NCBI GenBank assembly: GCA_033297075.1
Contig: MU858068.1
Coordinates: 62,001-126,000 of the forward strand
Direction of reading: 5' to 3'
Origin: Rhypophila decipiens
Lineage: Eukaryota > Ascomycota > Sordariomycetes > Sordariales > Naviculisporaceae
Length of the DNA: 64,000 nt
Position numbers and translations under genes: made by a program. How positions within the stretch are numbered: position 1 is the first letter of the stretch; the number at the start of each line of letters is the position of its first letter. The notes below the pieces were generated by a model. That model ran no database searches. It was not told the DNA's origin and saw only the letters and a program-made list of their open reading frames with translations. Below are positions 57,201-64,000 of this stretch, piece after piece.

Positions 57201-58043
57201 GACGCTGAAGTAATAAACGTTGCAGAAGGAAGATATCTTGGAGTGGTCGTCGTCGATGGCAGGTAGCCTGGACCGTGGAGGAAGCCGGTTGCTTATGGAC
57301 ATCTGCTGCAACATGGCTATCACGTCGGGCTCAAGCTGAGGGGTGAGGAATATCGGAGCCGAGTTCAGTGTGATGGCCACGCCGCCGTTCTCGGACCAAA
57401 GCAGCTCCTCTATGGTGGGAAAGGGGATGCGGATCTCGGCCTTTGGGGTCTTGATGAGCAGGTTCCATTTGGTGAACTTTGCCGTGCAAGGTCTGGGATC
57501 CGTCCACTCGGCCACAAAGGTCAGTCTGCCGTTCACATCGAAGGTCCAGTGGCCACAGCTTGCTCGGGCCGTGTCCAGGACTGTGGCTCTCTCGTCGGCA
57601 TTGTCTGCCGAGTTCGGCTTGCCCTGCTTCTTCATTTTCTTCTTCTGCTCTTCCAGCTTCTGCTGCTGCACCTTGCGCTGTTCCACGTTATAATGAATAG
57701 CCTTCAAAGCATGTTCTCTAAGCTGTCGGCCGCTTTTCTTGCATAATACTTGACGGCCCAGAATACTCAGTCGAGCCTGCGTCGTGGGATGCTTGGCAGA
57801 CAGGTCATAATAACGAGGAGGCCGTGACTGGGGCGGAGTGACGATGACCTCTTCGTGAGCCGAAAGAAACTTGTCACCATCGGCCTTGTGGAGAAAAACA
57901 ATATAGCCAATGTCCTTCTTCTTGTACTTCTCGCACTGGTAGGTCGCCTCGTCAATTTGCAGCTTATCCGTATGAGGCTTCAGTTGGCTGCTCAGGCTGC
58001 GGTCGGTGAGGTCGGCCGGCAGATTTCGGAGGAAGACCTCCAT
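54300..58043 (-). CDS. RNA-dependent RNA polymerase (eukaryotic RdRP, RNAi)
   Basis: A single exon from ATG 58043 encodes about 1247 aa. An N-terminal RRM-like region (MEVFLRNLPADL...IGYIVF) is followed by the long RdRP core with the catalytic loop SGGDLDGDIFNIIWD (D879, D881, D883). Other landmarks are RWAGAKGMLALDPTL and NCIVFSQCGERDLPSQ. The enzyme copies single-stranded RNA to double-stranded RNA for Dicer, in quelling, meiotic silencing or transposon control (Neurospora QDE-1/SAD-1/RRP-3; fission yeast Rdp1). Which of these is orthologous cannot be settled here; the RRM-like N-terminus and length suggest the SAD-1/Rdp1 side. A longer in-frame extension upstream starts at TTG and is rejected. 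Confidence 0.92.
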   Translation of the reverse strand: MEVFLRNLPADLTDRSLSSQLKPHTDKLQIDEATYQCEKYKKKDIGYIVFLHKADGDKFLSAHEEVIVTPPQSRPPRYYDLSAKHPTTQARLSILGRQVLCKKSGRQLREHALKAIHYNVEQRKVQQQKLEEQKKKMKKQGKPNSADNADERATVLDTARASCGHWTFDVNGRLTFVAEWTDPRPCTAKFTKWNLLIKTPKAEIRIPFPTIEELLWSENGGVAITLNSAPIFLTPQLEPDVIAMLQQMSISNRLPPRSRLPAIDDDHSKISSFCNVYYFSVQIPVTQRRTHGAHLFKRFKKLKDQDLFPVTHFDFGFRSATTPFQHNMSVLKQTLGHYETQLPFSFIFMLQKLVYDGYLNPVTVCQLARKLVDLFKSNTAQEHPISEEAFRKLFRMDYPTPSSDPRDFQVDGIMDFLEDSEAEIRDGFSVGSELFNETQNLIRIYRAVVTPTRIYLEEGMEAKNRILRKFPNHQDYFMRVQFCDENGQDLYYSAKISLDPIHKRFKQVLANGIAIGHRIYRFLGFSHSSLRSHSVWLSAPFMYNERLQIPELIITGLGRFEKIQSPARRAARIGQAFSETPYAVSLDDFGIKVVKIKDVERNDRVFSDGVGPMSIEVLEAIHSVIPESKGYPTCIQFRWAGAKGMLALDPTLTGSQICIRPSMEKFHSEDTVNLEICDLAHKPIPLVLNRQLVKILEDMGAPESWFLDLQEKELERLRMITANAYNTANFLKVQSVVDSIRLYNLLRQADKMGIDYRRDGFLLAVVNAVVLRELRLLKHKARIPVPEGITLFGIMDETGYLQQNQVFVTYDTMHGRHEPPPDTWEPVLVTRSPALHPGDIQMARNIVPPDGHPLRELRNCIVFSQCGERDLPSQLSGGDLDGDIFNIIWDREVVSNVRTFEPANYARVDPLELGREVTASDMADFFIDFMKTDHLGVIATRHMIIADQQDLGTRDPDCIRLAELHSSAVDFSKTGRAVELDQLPRAPKWRPDFLAPGPQAFIHEKGVIEMESYIHQDNDDEEDEGGPSHRYYYSDRVLGKLYRAVDEEKIWDEDVRRVIPPGGASFWDQLIAGFQKRIKTVGEVDWRHRSEEARRLRHAYDHAIEELMVEHAENPGRPLKELEVFVGFIMNKTGVQTRRQRDRSIRLGDEFERISAWITRQMRNPASSQDETRSELDALELCLACLYMGCLKDDVGEVGSYSTRRLAQSVESFRVVAACALLRELNYQENAIRTRQSGGGGGYVGVR

Positions 58044-59639
58044 GATGGAGCCGGGAGTGGAGAGACAATCCGGGGTAGATCCCGTAGGTGAGCAAAAGAG
58101 CAAAGAATAAGGCAGAATTGACGATGCTGTGAGGTGATGAATTTGGAATTAGACGGTGTTGCAATCACGAAAAGTCGCGGCTGCATCTCTCCCCGCTAAG
58201 GAAGTTACAAGCCCCGTTTGCAAGTCAGGCGGGCAAACAGGGTAGCTCCCCGTTGATTGCGCCTGTCTTTCCGCAAGCAAGGGTCATTGATCGGATGAGT
58301 TATGAAATGAAAGGGTACAACTCCTTTGTTTAAGAAAGAATTGAGGATCGAAGGTATGGGTTCATGAGAAGTTAGAGAGGAAAGCCATAGCTATGAAGAA
58401 TGGGAAAGGGTGATGGCAGAAAGCAGCACTTCAGTTTGCAGCCTGCAATCCTCAAGCCATCTTCCCCTCAATTGGATTGCTGTCGGAGGCCCACAGCGAT
58501 GATTAAAGAAGAAATGAAGACTGCAATGGCTGAGATGGTGTTTACCGTGACGAGTGACCAGTGAGCACGCTCCGTATCATCTCCATGCTGGCCATGTGGT
58601 GACTCTGGTGAGTGCATCACTGATGCAGCTATCCGAAGACTGGATGAGAATACAGAACAGAGATAAGAACTGCATCATCTATCATCACAACTCGTGATTT
58701 TCTTCTCTTGGCTTCTCAGCTCGACACTCGTGAATATCGCTGGGAGGAAGAAGATTAAAAGGTGGATGCAAGTATCATCGCGTTTGGATGCCACGGATTA
58801 CAGTTGTGAATGACAAGGAATGACAAGGGGCACATTGTGATTTCCGTCCGTCCAAACTGGCTAGCACCTATTTTGGTTTAGCGCATAAACGTTTGGGTAA
58901 GCTCCACTTTAGATTCCGTGCAGCTCCTCAAGCCCCGCGCATGCTACCCCGCAGTCCCTCCAAAAAAATAAGGTCTTGGAACTCCCGATGTTCGCCCGGT
59001 CTTCCACTTCAAGTTCCACATCGATATTTTGATGTCAAACCCCAACTCCATCTTGAACGGTATCCTGGCATCACGGAAAGCTCGTCGTGGCCTCGCCCTC
59101 ACTTGCATTGACTGGCCCATCCAATTCCACGGCTTCAAAGCAAAACCCCACCTCAATTGGCCTCTTCCAGCTGTACCCTGGCTTGTTCGTTGCAATGGAA
59201 CCCCAGCCAAGACGGCCCGGCTGCTAAAGAATGAGCGACAGACCCGAAGACGGCACTGAATATGGGTCTCTGCAATAGCGTGACATCCAAAAGGATGGGT
59301 GGATGTCACTGGATGGCGATTCTCGGATACACTAGGTACGAGCATACCAGGTAGGTACATACGGTAGACAATCTAGGCAATTATCGACCACACGGATCCG
59401 TATTGCCTGGCAAAAGCTTTGCGGGGAGGATGACACCCCGCTTCGAAGTCTGGTCTCGCCCGAATGGAACGACTCGAGAGAAGGAGCAAAGTTGCCTTGG
59501 TTCCCACCGTCTTCCTTGTCTCTGTTTCTCCTCTCTTTCTGACTCTTGTCAACATCTTCTGCTGTGGGAATCTTGTATGAACGTGGAACTCTGAGCCCGT
59601 ACTTCCACTTGCTATCATCCTCTTCACAATCTCGCCACC
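58044..59639. other. Intergenic, about 1.6 kb
   Basis: Divergent promoter region of the RdRP and MetE-like genes. No gene, RNA or clear repeat was recognised. Confidence 0.45.
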
Positions 59640-60906
59640 ATGCCTCCCTTTCGCGCAGAGCACATGGGCTCCCTCCTCCGGCCCGAGAAGCTCCTCGAGG
59701 TCCGCGAGACCATCCGTGAGAAGGGCGTGAGTCCCGAGGAAGCTGGTCTTCCGGCTGTCGAGAAGGAGTCGGTGGGCCATGTCGTCAAGCTCCAGCGGGA
59801 TCTGGGGTTCAAGGCCGTGACCAGTGGCGAGTACAACCGCACGCGCTTCTGGGGCCTGATGTGGGACGAGTTCGAGGGCACAATCCGCCTGCAAGACGCC
59901 GAGTCGAGCATGTTCCGCCTCTACCACCCAGATGTTGTCAGTTTGATCGAGAAGGACCGCAAGGTCATGCCTGGAGATTCCGTCATTGCTGGCTCGAAAC
60001 TGTCACACAATGCGGCCAAGTCCGAGTCCAATCTTCACGAGCTCAAGCTTGTGCAGGCATTTGTTCCCGAGAGCGAGTGGGCCAACATCAAGCTCACCAT
60101 GATCACGCCCGCTTGGTTCCACATGCGATACAAGCAAGGCAGGGCCTACACTCCCGAGGCATATGCAAACGACGCCGACTACTTCAAAGACGTCGCCAAG
60201 GTCTACCAGGCCGAGCTCGAGCTTCTCCACAAGGCCGGCTTGAGGAATGTTCAGTTTGACGACCCTGGTCTTGCGTGTAAGTTCCATAGCCCAACCCTAC
60301 CAACTCGTGACTTTCTGTCGCTGACGTGGCTTGGCAGACTTTTGCTCCGACAAGTTCCGCCAGGGCTGGGCTGAGGACTCGGACAACATTGGCACCGTCG
60401 ACGACCTTCTCGATGCCTACATTTCTCTCTACAACGACTGCATCAGCAAGCTGCCTGCCGACTTCCACACTGGCGTTCATCTGTGCCGTGGCAACTTTAT
60501 CGGAGGTCGCCACTTCGCCGAAGGTGCTTACGATATTATCGCCCAGAAGCTTTTTACCGACCTCAAGGTCAACACCTTCTACCTCGAGTACGACACGTCC
60601 CGTGCCGGTGGCTTTGAGCCTCTCAAGTTCCTCCCCAAGGACAAGTACGTCGTCATTGGCGCCATCAGCACCAAGCTCCGTGAGTTGGAGAACAAGGATG
60701 AGATCAAGGAGCGCATCTACAAGGCTGCCGACTTTATTGCCGAGGGGAGCGGTCAGACCCGCGAGGAGGCCCTCAAGCGGGTTGCCATCAGCCCGCAGTG
60801 CGGGTTCAGCACACACGAGAGCGGATATCCTCTCACCGAGGAGGATGAGAAGAAGAAGCTTGCCCTTGTGAGGCAGATTGCCGATGAGATCTGGGGCGAG
60901 CCATGA
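59640..60906 (+). CDS. Cobalamin-independent methionine-synthase-like (MetE C-terminal-like) protein
   Basis: Exons 59640-60276 and 60338-60906 (intron 60277-60337) give 401 aa. The protein is a single UROD/MetE-like barrel. The zinc-site motifs are present: HLCRGN (His/Cys), YLEYDTSRAGGFE (Glu) and ISPQCGFSTH (Cys). RAEHMGSLLRPEKL near the N-terminus and FDDPGLAYFCSD (across the intron) are typical of this short group (bacterial YxjG/YxjH-like). True MetE is about 760 aa with two barrels, so this is not the main methionine synthase. It probably transfers a methyl group to homocysteine or a related thiol; the donor is unknown. Confidence 0.88.
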
Positions 60907-61695
60907 ATGGGTGCATTTTGAGATATCGTATCATGGCATTTGCAAGATACTGGCGGCGGCGTACGGGTTCAACAAAATCCTGCTTCATGTTTCAACATTA
61001 TGGCGGTCGGGGTAATGGGTGAACTCAACTCGGAAAACTAGTATTGGTTGTTTTGGCTTTGGCGTTGGATATCAACTTCCAGCTTGGCGGGCATTTTGGG
61101 TATCGGGCAATATGCGAATTATGGGTATTTGGCTGAAAATGAAATCTGATCAACACTTTGAGATGATCTGTAAAATATGTCAGATTTATGACAGTTGGTT
61201 TCTATTTCACTGTAAAGTCGGTGGTAATGAACCAGACTCGCAATCACCACACGGCCTTTTCATCTCTCCAATAAAAGTATGAACGTTGCAGAAGGAGGAC
61301 GTTATTATTAATACCAAGGACTCGAGGAGAGCAGCCACCAAAGGCAATTGATTGGTTGAACGAGTGAAGTACTGCTCCACTTTGTCAACACTTCGAACAA
61401 CATTTGGCTCTTTCTCAACCCCCGAAAATCGCTCCCCTTGAACCTCTTCAGGCAAGTGGCACTCCAAAGCTCAGGCCTGGGTACACAACAACTCAAATCA
61501 GACGACATCTTTGTGCACAAAGATTTGATCTGGTATATTCCATACAAACCAAGCAAGCTCAGAGCCTAAAAACCTGCTATTTCAACAGCCATCACCCTAA
61601 CATAGCCAGCAGCATCTTTTACTCTTGCATCCGTGCCACTACCACTCACCCTTATTATATCCAGTATTCAGTATCAATACCCATACACGCTCAAA
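60907..61695. other. Intergenic, about 0.8 kb
   Basis: MetE-like 3' flank and promoter of the phosphatase gene. No gene recognised. Confidence 0.45.
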
Positions 61696-62820
61696 ATGGA
61701 CAGCCCCTACCGTCACGAACTCGAGGTGGCCATCCAGGCAGTCCAAGCAGCCACCAGAATCAGCCGACACGTGCTGGACGAGTCCAACAAGGGCGAGATT
61801 CAAAAGGCCGACCTCACACCCGTCACCGTGGCAGACTATGCCATCCAAGCGGTGCTCACTCAGGCTCTGCACAGCGCTTTTCCAGACGATGGTCTCGTGG
61901 GTGAAGAATCCGCCGGTGAATTGCTCACCAACTCTGCTCTGGTTCAACACATGTGGGCCGTTATTCAGAATGTCCAAACCTCTTGCTCATCATCATCAGA
62001 TGACTGGGACAAGGCGCGAGAAATATTCCCGCCATCGGCCGAGTCCCTAGCAGACTTGATTTCCCTCTGCGAAACAACCACCCCCGCAGGGCCAGATGCC
62101 TCGCCCAATCGAGTCTGGGTATTCGACCCCATCGACGGGACCAAAACTTTCCTGAGAGGCGAGCAATACGCCATCAATGTGGCCCTGTTGATTGGTGGGA
62201 GACAAATCCTCAGTGTCGTGGCCTGTCCGCTTCTAGACGGCAACACGAGCCCAGACAAGACGGTGGATAATTCTACGCTGGATCATCATGGTCCAGAGGA
62301 GGGGGGATGTATCTTGTTTGCTGTCAAGGGGTTTGGTGCACATGTGAGGCCCATCTTTGGGGAGAACGTCCCCGTCAGAAGATTGCCTCGTCACGCGGAC
62401 GGAGTGACGCTCCATGAACTGAAACTAGTCACCTGCTGGAAGGGCCTTGATTCCGGGGTGGAGGGAATCAACGAGGAGATTTCCAAGGCGCTGGACGTCA
62501 AATTCCCGGGGTGCGATTTGTTGGGATGGGTCCCTAGGTGGGCGGTCCTGGCACTCGGGCTGGCCAACATGACGGTCTGGGTGTATAAGACGCGCGAGAG
62601 ATATGCCAAGATCTGGGACCATGCTGGCGCCATGTTGTTGTTTGAGGAGGTCGGCGGCATGATCACCGATGTGGACGGGAAGGATATCGATTTGACTCGG
62701 GGAAGAAAGTTTTCTGCCAATTTCGGCTTTGTGGCGGCCCCGAGGAGCTGTCATCATCTTGTTCTCAGGGCTGTGAGGGATACACTTGGAGTTCAGGGCA
62801 AGGGACATCTGTTGCGTTAG
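61696..62820 (+). CDS. 3'(2'),5'-bisphosphate nucleotidase (HAL2/MET22-like)
   Basis: A single exon from ATG 61696 encodes 374 aa. Inositol-monophosphatase-superfamily motifs are intact: GEES (E70, E71), DPIDGTKTF (D144, D147) and IWDHAGAM near residue 320, which coordinate the catalytic metal ions. SRHVLDESNKGEIQKADLTPVTVADYA at the N-terminus and FSANFGFVAAP at the end match the PAP phosphatase subgroup. Family role: removal of the 3'-phosphate from PAP/PAPS during sulfate assimilation; yeast Hal2 is the salt-sensitive example. Length is normal (about 360 aa). The upstream in-frame extension lacks an ATG, so 61696 is chosen. Confidence 0.92.
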   Translation: MDSPYRHELEVAIQAVQAATRISRHVLDESNKGEIQKADLTPVTVADYAIQAVLTQALHSAFPDDGLVGEESAGELLTNSALVQHMWAVIQNVQTSCSSSSDDWDKAREIFPPSAESLADLISLCETTTPAGPDASPNRVWVFDPIDGTKTFLRGEQYAINVALLIGGRQILSVVACPLLDGNTSPDKTVDNSTLDHHGPEEGGCILFAVKGFGAHVRPIFGENVPVRRLPRHADGVTLHELKLVTCWKGLDSGVEGINEEISKALDVKFPGCDLLGWVPRWAVLALGLANMTVWVYKTRERYAKIWDHAGAMLLFEEVGGMITDVDGKDIDLTRGRKFSANFGFVAAPRSCHHLVLRAVRDTLGVQGKGHLLR

Positions 62821-62985
62821 TCTGTATAACCTACACATCTTAAAGGGCTAGATAGATGCCATGACTGGCTGGAATAAATGTGTGGACTCGGCTAGAAATT
62901 CAAATTGGACTGGTGCCTGTAAATGAAAATAGGGGTACCGTTTTATCAAACCCCGTCTTTTATTCCCATCTCCCACGGTGAGAGA

Positions 62986-63894
62986 TTACTCCTGCAAAAA
63001 GGGCAAGACTGCTTTCAAAAAGTCCTCTTGTCCGTCAATAAAGCACACATGTCCTGCGTCCTTGATAACCTTCAGCTCGACCTCCTTTCCTGCTTCTGGG
63101 ATCCCCTTTTGGATCTCGTCACGCGTCTTAGCCATCTGCGTTGGCAAGTCAGCGTCCTTCTCGCCGACGACCAACAAGACGCTCTCCACACTAGAGCCAA
63201 CCTTGGAAAACAGAGGACCAAGATCGAATGTGCTCGACCTCAACGCCGCGACACAAGTCTCGAACCCATCCAGCGAGGTCCGCTCCATAAGCCCCTTCAC
63301 TCTACTCGCCTCCTCGGGGTTCTGCTCGATCCATTCCTTCCCAAACCAGCGTTCCATAGTCTCGCCCACTGCCTTTTCCATGCTTCCACTTTCCCGCGCA
63401 GCCTTCACTCTCGGCCCAAAAGCGTCCGGGGCGCCAGCATTGACCGGTGACGACGTGATGGTATCGCAAATGACCAGCTTCTTGGTCATTCCAGGGTATT
63501 TGGTCGCAAAGACGATTCCCAGGGCGGCGCCCATCGACACGCCCATCCAGGCATGAAGGGATGGAGCGGAGCTCCCTATGCCGGGCGAGTGCCCGCCCAT
63601 GAAATAAGGGGCCAGGTTAGAGCTGGTGACGAGGGCGTGGACATCTTCAGCGAGCGAGTCAAAAGTTGTGCATGAGAGGTCCGAAGGGACACCGCTGTAA
63701 CCGTGACCTGGATGATCGTAGCGGAGCACGCGGAAGTTGAGGTCGTGCAGGCGGGTGACGATGGGGTCCCAGAAGGAGAATTGGGAGCAGAGAGAGTTGC
63801 TGAGTAGGATTGTGGGGCGAGCCGGATCCGTTGAGTGGGAGAGGCTGTAGGACATCTTGCGGCCCGAGGGAAGCGTGAAAGTTGACGTTGCCAT
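62986..63894 (-). CDS. Alpha/beta hydrolase (3-oxoadipate enol-lactonase-like)
   Basis: A single exon with ATG at 63894 encodes 302 aa. The fold shows ILLSNSLCSQFSFWDP, LRYDHPGHGYSG, nucleophile S120 (WMGVSMGAA), an acid in VVGEKDADLP and His in DAGHVCF. The closest recalled family is 3-oxoadipate enol-lactonase (beta-ketoadipate pathway, PcaD-like), cytosolic. It is a distant relative of the hydrolase half of the fusion gene at 51862-53490. An ~11-residue insert (GGHSPGIGSSAP) just before the nucleophile elbow is unusual. It could instead be a different esterase, so the substrate is uncertain. Confidence 0.82.
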   Translation of the reverse strand: MATSTFTLPSGRKMSYSLSHSTDPARPTILLSNSLCSQFSFWDPIVTRLHDLNFRVLRYDHPGHGYSGVPSDLSCTTFDSLAEDVHALVTSSNLAPYFMGGHSPGIGSSAPSLHAWMGVSMGAALGIVFATKYPGMTKKLVICDTITSSPVNAGAPDAFGPRVKAARESGSMEKAVGETMERWFGKEWIEQNPEEASRVKGLMERTSLDGFETCVAALRSSTFDLGPLFSKVGSSVESVLLVVGEKDADLPTQMAKTRDEIQKGIPEAGKEVELKVIKDAGHVCFIDGQEDFLKAVLPFLQE

Positions 63895-64000
63895 TTCGGT
63901 GATAGTGAGGGGGCACTCCTGTAATTATTGATTATTTGGCAGAGGTTGGTGAACGGTGAGCGGTGAGGAAAATGGTGCAAGTCGAAATCTAATCCCTGGC

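Noticed and set aside
58044..58103. N-terminal extension of the RdRP
   Set aside because: The extension opens at TTG. The first ATG (58043) begins the RRM-like segment directly.
1..64000. CRISPR arrays, insertion sequences, intact transposons, viral genes
   Set aside because: No regular spacer arrays, no transposase or reverse transcriptase frames, no terminal inverted repeats seen. The genome is eukaryotic.

Overview
The window reads as a piece of a filamentous ascomycete genome (Pezizomycotina, probably Sordariomycetes). Most genes carry one to five short introns of about 50-110 nt with GT...AG ends and a CTRAC-like branch site. Intergenic gaps are 0.3-1.6 kb. The gene families (DUF1996, DUF3431, HET, rhodopsin-like membrane proteins, AA8 iron-reductase, CYP65-like P450, secreted Cys-rich proteins) are typical of plant- or litter-associated moulds. 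I rebuilt exon structures by hand from reading frame, splice signals and family motifs; all gene names are by family resemblance only.

Layout. 0.4-17.5 kb: an SMP/C2 lipid-transfer-like gene with a likely GC-AG intron; a stand-alone class I terpene cyclase whose Asp-rich motif is split by an in-frame intron; a seven-helix membrane protein; a 63-residue secreted Cys-rich protein; a membrane-anchored lectin-like beta-propeller; a P450; a large fungal-family gene broken by two frameshifts; and a DUF3431 protein. 18-32 kb: a SulP anion transporter, a DUF1275 membrane protein, a secreted oxalate decarboxylase, an AA8 cytochrome followed by an LPMO-like copper protein, a small secreted protein and a rhodopsin-like membrane protein. 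32-36 kb: a HET-domain gene with a damaged N-terminus and a relic of a second HET gene, on either side of a secreted metallo-beta-lactamase-fold gene. 37-50 kb: a secreted Cys-rich barrel-like protein, a formate/nitrite transporter, DUF1996, a fatty-acid elongase, an intron-containing tRNA-Ser(GCU), a small secreted protein, a class V aminotransferase and a tyrosinase. 50-64 kb: an unknown membrane protein, a fusion of a dimeric alpha-beta barrel with an enol-lactonase-like hydrolase, an RNA-dependent RNA polymerase, a MetE-like enzyme, a HAL2/MET22-like phosphatase and a second enol-lactonase-like hydrolase.

How genes may work together (inference). The AA8 cytochrome and the LPMO-like gene are adjacent and co-oriented, and could form a secreted electron donor/oxidative enzyme pair. 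Oxalate decarboxylase makes formate, and a formate/nitrite-type transporter lies 14 kb away. The terpene cyclase and the P450 could form a minimal terpene locus, but no prenyltransferase is present. The strongest structural signals are gene decay: two homopolymer-type frameshifts at 13-16 kb, and a deletion, a 4-nt tandem duplication and a truncated paralogue at the HET locus.
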